A stretch of 41,653 nucleotides of DNA. Source: Pseudomonas violetae (GTDB taxonomy: Bacteria > Pseudomonadota > Gammaproteobacteria > Pseudomonadales > Pseudomonadaceae). Shown here piece after piece: positions 15,577 through 23,730 of the stretch. The notes beneath the pieces are model-generated. The model worked only from the letters and a program-made list of their open reading frames with translations, did not search any database and was not told where the DNA came from. The stretch lies in assembly GCF_023072615.1 (NCBI RefSeq), contig NZ_JAKNRW010000044.1, positions 1-41,653 of the forward strand. The letters are read 5' to 3'. The position numbers were made by a program, and so were the translations under genes. How positions within the stretch are numbered: position 1 is the stretch's first letter; every line of letters begins with the position of its first letter.

Positions 15577-17051
15577 GAACGCTCCCGCTCGGCAAACAGC
15601 GCCTGGACAAAGGGTTCTGCTTCAAAAGTACGCAAATCATCGATGCCTTCGCCGACGCCGATATAGCGAATAGGCAAACCGAACTGCTTGGCCAGGGCGA
15701 AAATCACCCCGCCCTTGGCCGTGCCGTCAAGCTTGGTCAGGGCCAGACCGGTCAATGCAACGGTCTGGTTGAATTGCTTGGCCTGGTTGATAGCGTTCTG
15801 GCCTGTCCCTGCGTCGAGCACCAGCAACACCTCGTGCGGCGCGTCCGCATCGAGCTTGCCGATCACCCGGCGAACCTTCTTCAGCTCTTCCATCAGGTTG
15901 TCTTTGGTGTGCAGGCGCCCGGCAGTGTCGGCGATCAGTACGTCGATGCCACGGGCCTTGGCGGCCTGCACGGCATCGAAGATAACCGATGCCGAGTCGG
16001 CGCCGGTGTGCTGTGCTATCACCGGGATCTTGTTGCGCTCGCCCCAGACCTGCAACTGCTCGACTGCAGCAGCGCGGAAGGTGTCACCGGCAGCCAGCAT
16101 GACTTTCTTGCCTTCGAGCTGCAGCTTTTTGGCCAGCTTGCCGATGGTGGTGGTCTTGCCGGCGCCGTTGACGCCGACGACCAGAATAACGAACGGTTTG
16201 CTCTGCGAGGTGATCTTCAGTGGCTGCTCAACTGGCTTGAGCATCGCGGCCAACTCCGCCTGCAGCGATTTGTACAGCGCATCGGCATCGGCCAGCTCCT
16301 TGCGCGCGACCTTCTGGGTCAGGCGCTGGATGATCACCGAGGTGGCTTCGACGCCAACGTCGGCAGTCAGCAGACGGGTTTCGATGTCTTCGAGCAACTC
16401 GTCATCGATTAACTTTTTGCCCAGGAACAGGCTGGCCATGCCTTCGCCGATGCTGGCGCTGGTCTTCGACAACCCTTGCTTGAGCCGCGCGAAGAAGCCC
16501 GCCTTGGATTCTTCGGTACGCACAGGCTCGGCAACAGGCTCGATGACGGCCATCGACGTCTCGACCACTGGCGGGATAACTGGCGCTGGCGCCGGGGCAG
16601 GCACTGGCACCTCTACTAGCGGCTCGGGTTCGGCCAACACCACCGCAGCGGCAGGCGGCTCGACAACCGGTGCCTGAACGGGCTCAGGCGCAACAACAGT
16701 CAGCGCCGGGATTGGCGGCGGCAGATGCGGCGCCATTTCATCCACGACCAACGCCACCGGTTCCTCTGCCACGGGCAGCTTCAACCAGGGCTCGGCGACC
16801 GGGGTCGAAATCGAGGGTTGCTCCGCCACGACTTCAGGTTCAGGCTCGACGGGCGGCTGCAGCACCGGCTCGACGATCGGCAGGACAATGGGCGCCGGCT
16901 CCTCATTCAATAGCGGCTCTGGGGCCGGCTCATTAAGCGGCTGTGGCTGTTCGACGACGGTTTCCTGCGGCTTTTTGCGCAGCCATCCGAACAGGCCTTT
17001 TTTCTCGCCAGCCGCAGCTGGGGTCTTCTTGTCGTCGTTGGAACCAAACAT
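15573..17051 (-). CDS. ftsY: Signal recognition particle receptor FtsY
   Basis: Docks SRP-ribosome complexes at the membrane for cotranslational insertion. The 492-residue protein has an A domain of about 190 residues very rich in Pro, Glu, Val and Ala, with repeated PxPxPV and VVEPPAA-like runs. The N domain then begins (near SKAGFFARLKQGLSKTSASI). The G domain follows with GVNGAGKTTTIGKLA (G1), LAAGDTFRAAAVEQL, DTAGRLHTK (G3) and LTKLDGTAKGG (G4). The A domain is low-complexity and its length varies between species. First gene of ftsY-ftsE-ftsX, divergent from the M16 peptidases. Confidence 0.97.
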   Translation of the reverse strand: MFGSNDDKKTPAAAGEKKGLFGWLRKKPQETVVEQPQPLNEPAPEPLLNEEPAPIVLPIVEPVLQPPVEPEPEVVAEQPSISTPVAEPWLKLPVAEEPVALVVDEMAPHLPPPIPALTVVAPEPVQAPVVEPPAAAVVLAEPEPLVEVPVPAPAPAPVIPPVVETSMAVIEPVAEPVRTEESKAGFFARLKQGLSKTSASIGEGMASLFLGKKLIDDELLEDIETRLLTADVGVEATSVIIQRLTQKVARKELADADALYKSLQAELAAMLKPVEQPLKITSQSKPFVILVVGVNGAGKTTTIGKLAKKLQLEGKKVMLAAGDTFRAAAVEQLQVWGERNKIPVIAQHTGADSASVIFDAVQAAKARGIDVLIADTAGRLHTKDNLMEELKKVRRVIGKLDADAPHEVLLVLDAGTGQNAINQAKQFNQTVALTGLALTKLDGTAKGGVIFALAKQFGLPIRYIGVGEGIDDLRTFEAEPFVQALFAERERS

Positions 17052-17394
17052 GGAGGACGGCTATCTCACGGTAGCGACGCGCCCACAGGCGCCTCGGCAA
17101 ATAAATATTCAATGCTGAACAGACTGCGATTGATCGAGCTTGTTCACGCGCAACATTTTGTAGAGGTACCCAGGACACCTCAGGAAAACGATTTAACACA
17201 GGACTGATGCGGCAAAATCGGCGAAAAAGTACAACTCTGCTGATAAATGTCGAATTCCCGTCGCGAACCCATACAACCTGATCAAGCATCAAGGCCTGAT
17301 AGGCGTGGCCGCCGCTAAAACGGATCAGTATCCTAGCACCCTCTCGCCCGCTGACGCTAAGACCAAGCGGGCAGCCCAACAGGTTTAAAAACGA
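17052..17394. other. Divergent intergenic region, ftsY / M16 peptidase
   Basis: A 343-bp gap between divergently read ftsY and the M16 peptidase gene. It must hold the promoters of both transcripts. I saw no REP, no strong palindrome and no convincing -35/-10 pair on either strand. An AT-rich stretch near 17100-17112 (AATAAATATTC) could serve the ftsY side. Confidence 0.5.
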
Positions 17395-18750
17395 ATGAAT
17401 GCTCTTGCCCGCCGCGCTGCCGGCCTGCTGCTCAGCACAGTTTGTCTGCCACTCTCAGCCATGGCTGCCGCCCCCCAACCCACCCACGAATTCACCCTGG
17501 ACAACGGCTTGAAGGTCGTGGTGCGCGAAGACCATCGTGCCCCGGTGGTCGTTTCCCAAGTCTGGTACAAGGTCGGCTCCAGCTATGAAACCCCAGGCCA
17601 GACAGGCTTGTCCCATGCACTGGAACACATGATGTTCAAGGGCAGTGAAAAAATCGGCCCCGGCGAAGCCTCGCTGATCCTGCGCGACCTGGGCGCTGAA
17701 GAGAACGCATTCACCAGCGACGATTTCACCGCCTATTACCAAGTACTGGCCCGGGATCGCCTGGGCGTGGCCTTCGAACTTGAAGCCGACCGCATGGCCA
17801 GCTTGCGCCTGCCACCTGACGAGTTTGCCCGCGAGATCGAAGTCATCAAGGAAGAACGTCGCCTGCGCACTGATGACAAGCCGATGTCCAAGGCTTATGA
17901 GCGCTTCAAGGCCATGGCTTACCCGGCCAGCGGCTATCACACGCCGACCATCGGCTGGATGGCCGACCTGGACCGCATGAAGGTCGAAGAGCTGCGTCAC
18001 TGGTACCAATCCTGGTACGTACCGAACAATGCCACCCTGGTGGTGGTCGGCGACGTCACTCCGGACGAGGTCAAGAGCCTGGCCCAGCGCTATTTCGGCC
18101 CGATCGCCAAGCGTGACGTTCCATCAGCGAAACAGCCTCTGGAATTGGCCGAGCCCGGTGAACGCAAGATAACCCTGCACGTGCAGACCCAATTGCCGAG
18201 CCTGATGCTGGGCTTCAATGTGCCGAGCATCGCCACCGCCGAAGACAAGCGATCGGTAAACGCCTTGCGTCTGATTTCGGCGCTGCTTGACGGCGGCTAC
18301 AGCGGACGCATCCCGACTCAACTGGAGCGAGGTGAAGAACTGGTGTCCGGCGGCTCGTCGAGCTATGACGCCTATACCCGTGGCGACAGCCTGTTCACCT
18401 TGTCGGCTACCCCCAACACCCAGAAAAACAAAACCATCGCCCAGGCCGAGGCCGGTTTGTGGAAACTGCTCGACCAATTGAAAACCACCGCGCCTACCGC
18501 CGAAGAACTTGAGCGAGTGCGGGCACAGGTTATCGCCGGCCTTGTCTACGAACGCGACTCAATTACCAGCCAGGCCACCGCCATCGGCGAGCTGGAGACG
18601 GTAGGCCTGTCGTGGAAGCTGATGGACACCGAGCTCGCCGACCTGGAAAGCGTGACCCCGGAAGACATCCAGAAAGCCGCCAAGCTGTATTTCACCCGCG
18701 AACGTCTCAGCGTCGCCCATGTACTGCCACAGGAGACGACTCATGAGTGA
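17395..18750 (+). CDS. M16 family zinc peptidase, catalytic subunit
   Basis: A 451-residue pitrilysin-family metallopeptidase with a signal peptide (MNALARRAAGLLLSTVCLPLSAMA), so periplasmic. The inverted zinc motif HxxEH is in GLSHALEHMMFKG near residue 78, and the third zinc ligand Glu is expected in the EVIKEERRLR segment near residue 155. The C-terminal half has LLDGGYSGRIPTQLE but carries no zinc site, as in the family. Its stop overlaps the start of a second, degenerate M16 gene by 8 bp, so the two probably form a heterodimer. Physiological substrate unknown. Confidence 0.93.
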   Translation: MNALARRAAGLLLSTVCLPLSAMAAAPQPTHEFTLDNGLKVVVREDHRAPVVVSQVWYKVGSSYETPGQTGLSHALEHMMFKGSEKIGPGEASLILRDLGAEENAFTSDDFTAYYQVLARDRLGVAFELEADRMASLRLPPDEFAREIEVIKEERRLRTDDKPMSKAYERFKAMAYPASGYHTPTIGWMADLDRMKVEELRHWYQSWYVPNNATLVVVGDVTPDEVKSLAQRYFGPIAKRDVPSAKQPLELAEPGERKITLHVQTQLPSLMLGFNVPSIATAEDKRSVNALRLISALLDGGYSGRIPTQLERGEELVSGGSSSYDAYTRGDSLFTLSATPNTQKNKTIAQAEAGLWKLLDQLKTTAPTAEELERVRAQVIAGLVYERDSITSQATAIGELETVGLSWKLMDTELADLESVTPEDIQKAAKLYFTRERLSVAHVLPQETTHE

Positions 18751-20233
18751 GCGTAAAAAACCGAGCCTGGCGCTGATCGGCCTTATCGTTGTCGCGCTGA
18801 TCGGCTCCGCGACCGTCTACTTGCTGCGGCCCGATGACTCGACGGCCAGCGAGGCCCTCGACAAGGCCAAGTCCAGCCAGAAGCTGCAATCCCTGGCCGA
18901 GCTCGATGGCAAGGCGCCGAGCCACCGCACGCTCGACGTGCAGACCTGGAACACCGCCGAAGGCGCCAAAGTACTGTTCGTCGAAGCTCGCGAGCTGCCG
19001 ATGTTCGACCTGCGCCTGATTGTTGCAGCCGGTAGCAGCCAGGACGGCGATGCGCCAGGCCTGGCCCTGCTGACCAACGCCATGCTCAATGAAGGCGTTG
19101 CAGGCAAGGATGTCGGCGCTATCGCCCAAGGCTTTGAAGGCTTGGGTGCCGACTTTGGCAATGGTGCATTCAAGGACATGGCGCTGGTCTCGCTGCGCAG
19201 CCTCAGCGCAGCGGATAAACGCGCGCCAGCCCTGGAGTTGTTTTCTGAAGTAGTAGGTAAACCGACCTTCCCTGCCGACTCCTTTGCGCGCATCAAGAAC
19301 CAGATCCTCGCCGGCTTCGAATACCAGAAGCAAAACCCCGGCAAACTCGCGAGCATGGAACTGATGAACCGTTTGTACGGCGATCACCCCTACGCCCATT
19401 CGAGCGACGGCACGGCGAAAACCATTCCTGCCATTACCCTGGCGCAACTCAAGGCCTTCCATGAGAAAGCCTACGCAGCTGGCAACGTGGTCATTGCCTT
19501 GGTGGGAGACCTCTCGCGCGCCGATGCCGAGGCGATTGCCGCGCAAGTTTCCAGTGCTCTGCCAAAAGGCCCGGCACTTGCGAAAATCGCGCAACCGGCA
19601 GAGCCCAAGGCCAGCGTCGGCCATATCGAGTTCCCATCCAAGCAGACCAACCTGATGCTCGCGCAATTGGGCATCGACCGTGCCAATCCGGACTATGCAG
19701 CATTGTCCATGGGCAACCAGATCCTTGGCGGTGGCGGTTTCGGTACTCGGTTGATGACCGAAGTCCGGGAGAAACGCGGCCTGGCCTACGGTGTCTACTC
19801 CGGCTTCACGCCGATGCAGGCGCGCGGCCCGTTCATGATCAACCTGCAGACCCGCGCCGAAATGAGCGAAGGGACGTTGAAGCTGGTGCAGGATGTCCTC
19901 GCCGACTACCTCAAGACCGGCCCGACCCAGAAAGAACTCGACGACGCCAAGCGCGAACTGGCCGGCAGCTTCCCGCTGTCCACTGCCAGTAATGCCGATA
20001 TCGTCGGCCAACTGGGCGCCATGGGGTTCTACAACCTGCCGCTGAGTTACCTGGACGACTTCATGCGCGAGTCGCAAAGCCTGACCGTCGAGCAGGTCAA
20101 GGCGGCATTGAACAAACACCTGAGCACGGACAAAATGGTCATCGTCAGCGCTGGCCCGACCGTGCCGCAAAAGCCGTTACCGGCCCCTACTGATAAACCT
20201 GCCGAGCAACCGCTCGGGGTTCCGGAGCATTAA
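18743..20233 (+). CDS. M16 family peptidase-like protein, non-catalytic subunit
   Basis: A 496-residue M16 protein without the zinc motif: the corresponding helix reads LALLTNAMLNEGVAG in place of HxxEH. It keeps the R/Y substrate-binding pair region TEVREKRGLAYGVYSGF near residue 350. The N-terminus MSERKKPSLALIGLIVVALIGSA looks like a membrane anchor or uncleaved signal. I start at 18743 because the gene then overlaps the catalytic subunit by 8 bp, a usual translational coupling; an in-frame ATG at 18719 would add eight residues. The C-terminus is proline-rich. Active/inactive M16 pairs are known to work as heterodimers. Confidence 0.9.
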   Translation: MSERKKPSLALIGLIVVALIGSATVYLLRPDDSTASEALDKAKSSQKLQSLAELDGKAPSHRTLDVQTWNTAEGAKVLFVEARELPMFDLRLIVAAGSSQDGDAPGLALLTNAMLNEGVAGKDVGAIAQGFEGLGADFGNGAFKDMALVSLRSLSAADKRAPALELFSEVVGKPTFPADSFARIKNQILAGFEYQKQNPGKLASMELMNRLYGDHPYAHSSDGTAKTIPAITLAQLKAFHEKAYAAGNVVIALVGDLSRADAEAIAAQVSSALPKGPALAKIAQPAEPKASVGHIEFPSKQTNLMLAQLGIDRANPDYAALSMGNQILGGGGFGTRLMTEVREKRGLAYGVYSGFTPMQARGPFMINLQTRAEMSEGTLKLVQDVLADYLKTGPTQKELDDAKRELAGSFPLSTASNADIVGQLGAMGFYNLPLSYLDDFMRESQSLTVEQVKAALNKHLSTDKMVIVSAGPTVPQKPLPAPTDKPAEQPLGVPEH

Positions 20234-20847
20234 TGGCCAGTTCTCGCCCTAAAAAACCTGTTCACAACGTGCATAACGGCGTGAATCAATTGCGCATCAT
20301 TGGCGGCGAATGGGGTAGCCGAAAGCTGAGCTTCCCCGATGCACCGGGCTTGCGCCCGACGCCGGACCGGGTGCGTGAAACCCTGTTCAACTGGCTCGCG
20401 CCCTATGTCGCCGGGGCGAAAGTATTCGACCCGTTCGCCGGGAGCGGTGCGCTGTTCCTCGAAGCGTTGTCCCGTGGCGCAGCGATGGGCCAGGCGCTCG
20501 ACGCCAGCAACATTGCCGTATCGAGCATCAAGGAGCACCTGGGCACGCTGCGCTGCACCACCGGGCAAATCCAGACGGCCGACGCCTTACGCTACCTGGA
20601 AACCCAGGCTGCCGTCGCTTACGACCTGGTATTCCTCGACCCACCGTTCAACCAGAACCTGTTGCCGACCGTGTGCACCCTTCTTGAAGAGCGCCAGTGG
20701 CTGGCCGATGAGGCCTGGATTTATACCGAGAGCGAAAACGCGCCATCAAGCCTTGGTTTGCCTGGCAACTGGCGCCTGCACCGGGAGCAGAAATCCGGGC
20801 GGGTGTACTACTCACTGTGGCAACGTATGGCAGAGATCGCCGGTTAA
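20233..20847 (+). CDS. rsmD: 16S rRNA (guanine966-N2)-methyltransferase
   Basis: Methylates G966 of 16S rRNA late in small-subunit assembly. The 204-residue protein has the start LRIIGGEWGSRKLSFPDAPGLRPTPDRVRETLFNWL, the SAM motif VFDPFAGSGALFLEALSRGA and the catalytic motif LVFLDPPFNQ. Its ATG shares one base with the stop of the M16-like gene, so it is coupled to it. Confidence 0.96.
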   Translation: MASSRPKKPVHNVHNGVNQLRIIGGEWGSRKLSFPDAPGLRPTPDRVRETLFNWLAPYVAGAKVFDPFAGSGALFLEALSRGAAMGQALDASNIAVSSIKEHLGTLRCTTGQIQTADALRYLETQAAVAYDLVFLDPPFNQNLLPTVCTLLEERQWLADEAWIYTESENAPSSLGLPGNWRLHREQKSGRVYYSLWQRMAEIAG

Positions 20848-20909
20848 TCGACCCGCCTGAAAAGGTGCATGCCTCAGCAGAGGCAAGCACCTCTGCCTCG
20901 AGAGCAATC

Positions 20910-21926
20910 GTGTCCCTTCCGTCAAAACGCTTCACCCCCGCCTTCGGCCTTGGCAACCCGCACTTGCAGACTTTGTGGGGACCGCTGTGGCGTAAAACCA
21001 CCCATATTGAACGCGAGCGCGAGCGCCTATGGCTTGAGGATGGTGACTTTCTTGACCTCGACTGGCATGGCCCGCATAACGCAGACACACCCCTGGTGCT
21101 GGTGCTGCACGGGTTGACCGGCTCTTCGAATTCACCTTATGTCGCCGGCGTGCAAAAGGCGCTGGCGGCCCAAGGCTGGGCCAGTGTCGCGCTGAACTGG
21201 CGCGGCTGCTCGGGGGAACCCAACCTGCTGCCGCGCAGTTACCATTCCGGCGCCAGTGAAGACTTGGCTGAGACCCTCAAGCATTTGCGCGCCAGGCGGC
21301 CACTCGCTCCCCTGTACGCAGTCGGCTACTCACTAGGCGCTAATGTGCTGCTTAAGTACCTGGGCGAAACCGGCGGCGACAGTGGCTTACAGGGTGCGGT
21401 GGCGGTATCGGTGCCCTTTCGCCTGGATCAATGTGCCGATCGCATCGGCCAGGGGTTTTCAAGGGTCTATCAGGCGCACTTCATGCGCGAGATGGTGGCC
21501 TACATCAAGAACAAGCAGCGCCAGTTCCAGCATGACGGACGCGAGGACGGGCTGGCGGCGCTGGCAGCTCTGGGCTCTCTGGAGAACATGCGCACTTTCT
21601 GGGACTTCGATGGCCGGGTAACTGCCCCTCTGCACGGTTATGCCAATGCCGAAGATTATTATCGCCGAGCCTCGAGCCGTTATTTCCTTGGGCAGATCGA
21701 AACTCCAACACTGATGATCCAGGCGGCTGACGATCCGTTTGTATTCCCGCACAGCCTGCCCCAGGCCGACGAATTATCCGCAGCCATCCAGTTCGAATTG
21801 CACGCCAGCGGCGGGCATGTCGGCTTTGTCGATGGCTCGATCAGGCAGCCGGGATATTACCTGGAGCGGCGTATCCCGGCGTGGCTGGCAAATCCCCTGG
21901 AGCGAGCTTGCTCGCGAAAAGCCTGA
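20910..21926 (+). CDS. YheT-like alpha/beta hydrolase
   Basis: A 338-residue hydrolase of the YheT/EMB8 family. The nucleophile Ser is in VGYSLGANVLLKYLGE, the acid in QAADDPFVFP and the His in SGGHVGFVDG; GLTGSSNSPYVAG forms the oxyanion region. Natural substrate unknown. The start is best placed at the GTG at 20910, before SLPSKRFTPAFGLGNPHLQTLWGPL; the frame is open further into rsmD. The last residues ERACSRKA are encoded by the left half of a REP pair, so the stop codon belongs to the repeat. Relatives without a REP here should end a little earlier or differently. Confidence 0.88.
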   Translation: MSLPSKRFTPAFGLGNPHLQTLWGPLWRKTTHIERERERLWLEDGDFLDLDWHGPHNADTPLVLVLHGLTGSSNSPYVAGVQKALAAQGWASVALNWRGCSGEPNLLPRSYHSGASEDLAETLKHLRARRPLAPLYAVGYSLGANVLLKYLGETGGDSGLQGAVAVSVPFRLDQCADRIGQGFSRVYQAHFMREMVAYIKNKQRQFQHDGREDGLAALAALGSLENMRTFWDFDGRVTAPLHGYANAEDYYRRASSRYFLGQIETPTLMIQAADDPFVFPHSLPQADELSAAIQFELHASGGHVGFVDGSIRQPGYYLERRIPAWLANPLERACSRKA

Positions 21927-21996
21927 GAGCGCCGCGCGGCGTCAGATTTCCCGCGTTATCGTTCACCTCCATCGCGAGCAAGCTCGCTCCTACAGG
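21897..21996. repeat. REP pair with linker, overlapping a CDS end
   Basis: Perfect 19-bp arms at 21899-21917 and 21972-21990 (core GGAGCGAGCTTGCTCGCGA). The first arm lies inside the end of the hydrolase reading frame. The pair stands at the convergent junction with the sulfurtransferase gene. Confidence 0.92.
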
Positions 21997-22021
21997 GACC
22001 GTTACAGGTATGGGTTTGCGG

Positions 22022-22876
22022 TTAATCGCCTTGGGCGATGCCCCGTGCTGGATCATTGATCCACTCGCTCCAGGACCCCGCATACAACGCCCCAAGCGGA
22101 TAACCCGCCAAGCACAGGGCGAACAGGTTGTGGCACGCTGTCACGCCAGACCCGCAATATGCCACCAGCTCCGTCGGCGAACGGCCTGCCAGTTTCGCGG
22201 CAAAGCGCTGCTTGAGCTGATCCGCCGGCAGGAATCGCCCGTCGACGCCCAGGTTGTCGGTGAACGCTGCGCACTGAGCACCGGGAATGTGCCCGGCCAC
22301 AGGATCGATCGGCTCCACTTCACCCTTGAAACGCGCCAAGGCACGGGCATCGAGCAAGGTCATGGCCGGCCGGTCGAGCCGCTGCTGCAATTGTTCGGAA
22401 CTCAACAGCAACGAGGCGTCCGGCTGACCGGTAAAGGTGCCGCGCTCTTTACCGGGAGCGTCCAGGCTCAGTGGCAGGCCGGCGGCATGCCAGGCCTTGA
22501 GTCCGCCATCGAGGATAAACACGCCATCACGCTTGCCCAGCCAGGCCAGCAACCACCAGGCTCGCGCCGCGAAAGCACCGGGGCCGTCGTCATACAGAAC
22601 CACTTCACTGTCGGCATTGATGCCCCAAGCCTGCAGTCGTTCGATCAGGTCTTCGGGGTTTGGCAACGGATGTCGGCCGGTCACTCCCTTGACGACCGCC
22701 CCGCTCAGATCACGCTCCAGGTCGGCGAAACTCGACCCGGCGATATGGCCTTCCGAGTAACTGCGCTGGCCGTAGTCCGGGTCCTCTAGGGCAAAACGAC
22801 AATCCAGGATCACCAGCCCCGGCTGCTCCTTCTTCAGGTCCAACGCTTGCGGGCTGATCAACTGCGCAATAGGCAT
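22022..22876 (-). CDS. sseA: 3-mercaptopyruvate sulfurtransferase / rhodanese
   Basis: A 284-residue protein with two rhodanese domains (about 5-135 and 155-280). The catalytic cysteine is Cys241 in VAYCGSGVTACHN. The CGSGVTA loop is typical of 3-mercaptopyruvate sulfurtransferases, whereas classical thiosulfate sulfurtransferases have a basic CRKG loop; this is family knowledge. The first domain has VILDCRFAL and no active-site cysteine loop. ACAGGAG upstream of the ATG gives a good ribosome site. laoR lies upstream on the same strand with a 15-bp gap, so readthrough is possible, although a metabolic link to alcohol oxidation is not evident. Confidence 0.9.
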   Translation of the reverse strand: MPIAQLISPQALDLKKEQPGLVILDCRFALEDPDYGQRSYSEGHIAGSSFADLERDLSGAVVKGVTGRHPLPNPEDLIERLQAWGINADSEVVLYDDGPGAFAARAWWLLAWLGKRDGVFILDGGLKAWHAAGLPLSLDAPGKERGTFTGQPDASLLLSSEQLQQRLDRPAMTLLDARALARFKGEVEPIDPVAGHIPGAQCAAFTDNLGVDGRFLPADQLKQRFAAKLAGRSPTELVAYCGSGVTACHNLFALCLAGYPLGALYAGSWSEWINDPARGIAQGD

Positions 22877-22891
22877 AACGGGCTCCTGTGA

Positions 22892-23581
22892 TTAAAGCGG
22901 TTCTGAATCCTCATGCGCTTCTTCAAGCGCCTGACCCAATGGCACATAAAATTCTTCATAAAGCGCATTGACCGCATCCCGCGCCTGATCCGTAACGAAA
23001 CCGGCCTCCAGCACCAACACCTGATACACCCCGCGCTTGATGGCCTGCTCACTCAAGTGATTGGAGTTGTCTCGCGTAGTGCAGAGAAAGCGCACCCAGG
23101 AGGTCAGGATAATCCAGGCGTTGAGGGTCAGGGACTCGATCTGCACCTTGTCCATGCGCAGGATCCCGGCCTCGACGAAGCCGGCGTAGATGTGGGTGCC
23201 ATGAATCAGGCAGCGCTGGGAAAAGCGCCGGTAGCGCCCGGCCAGCTCCGGATCGCTGTCGAGCAGGTGCTCGAGGTCTCGATGCAAAAATCGATATCGC
23301 CACATGGCCGCCAGCAGTTCCTTGAGATAGAAACGCTTGTCTTCAACCGTGGAGGCGCGGCCCTGCGGCGGGCGCAGAAAACTGTCCACCAGGCTTTCGT
23401 ACTCACTGAACAGTACGGCGATGATCGCCTGCTTGTTAGGAAAGTGGTAGTACAGGTTGCCCGGAGAAATCTCCATGTGGGCGGCAATATGGTTGGTGCT
23501 GATGCTGCGTTCGCCTTGCTGGTTAAACAGCTCGAGGCTGTTCTGCACGATGCGCTCGCTAGTTTTTATTCGAGGTGCCAT
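22892..23581 (-). CDS. laoR: TetR-family repressor of the long-chain alcohol oxidation locus
   Basis: A 229-residue TetR regulator. The helix-turn-helix is at about residues 27-47 (ISTNHIAAHMEISPGNLYYHFPNK), inside the usual start RIVQNSLELFNQQGERSIST. The rest is a ligand-binding domain of the longer type with RFLHRDLEHLLDSDPELAGRY. It is divergent from laoC, matching the laoR/laoCBA arrangement described for P. aeruginosa PA0367-PA0364, where LaoR represses the oxidation genes. A palindrome of TetR-operator form lies in the shared control region at 23628-23643. Confidence 0.85.
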   Translation of the reverse strand: MAPRIKTSERIVQNSLELFNQQGERSISTNHIAAHMEISPGNLYYHFPNKQAIIAVLFSEYESLVDSFLRPPQGRASTVEDKRFYLKELLAAMWRYRFLHRDLEHLLDSDPELAGRYRRFSQRCLIHGTHIYAGFVEAGILRMDKVQIESLTLNAWIILTSWVRFLCTTRDNSNHLSEQAIKRGVYQVLVLEAGFVTDQARDAVNALYEEFYVPLGQALEEAHEDSEPL

Positions 23582-23627
23582 GGCTTGAGCTTTAATTCAG
23601 GAATGCGATGAAGAGCATCTTACGGCC

Positions 23628-23643
23628 TATCCGTAAACGGATA
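23628..23643. promoter_or_regulatory. Candidate LaoR operator (7-2-7 palindrome)
   Basis: The sequence TATCCGTAAACGGATA is a perfect inverted repeat with 7-base arms and a 2-base centre. It lies in the 149-bp gap between the divergent starts of the TetR gene and laoC, 47 bp from the repressor start. Position and form fit a TetR-family operator, which could control both genes. Binding is inferred. Confidence 0.68.
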
Positions 23644-23668
23644 AAACAAAGCTGCACCAGGATGTCAG

Positions 23669-23697
23669 TTGACTTTATAGAGCATAGACTCTAGAAA
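23669..23697 (+). promoter_or_regulatory. Candidate promoter of laoCBA with a second inverted repeat
   Basis: TTGACT (23669-23674) is followed after 17 bases by TAGAAA (23692-23697), a reasonable sigma-70 pair ahead of laoC. An imperfectly spaced repeat TAGAG-N6-CTCTA (23678-23693) sits in the spacer and -10 region and could be a second protein site. Chosen by eye. Confidence 0.5.
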
Positions 23698-23730
23698 GTG
23701 TTTCAGTAAAATAAAAATCCGGAGCTGACC

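Noticed and set aside
15688..16677. A 329-codon open frame, Ser/Thr/Gly-rich at its end, antisense to ftsY
   Set aside because: The low-complexity tail is the reverse of the FtsY Pro/Glu/Val-rich A domain, and the GTPase motifs show the real frame.
18707..20170. A 487-codon open frame antisense to the non-catalytic M16 gene
   Set aside because: It is a high-GC shadow frame. The sense strand encodes a recognisable M16 protein coupled to its neighbours.
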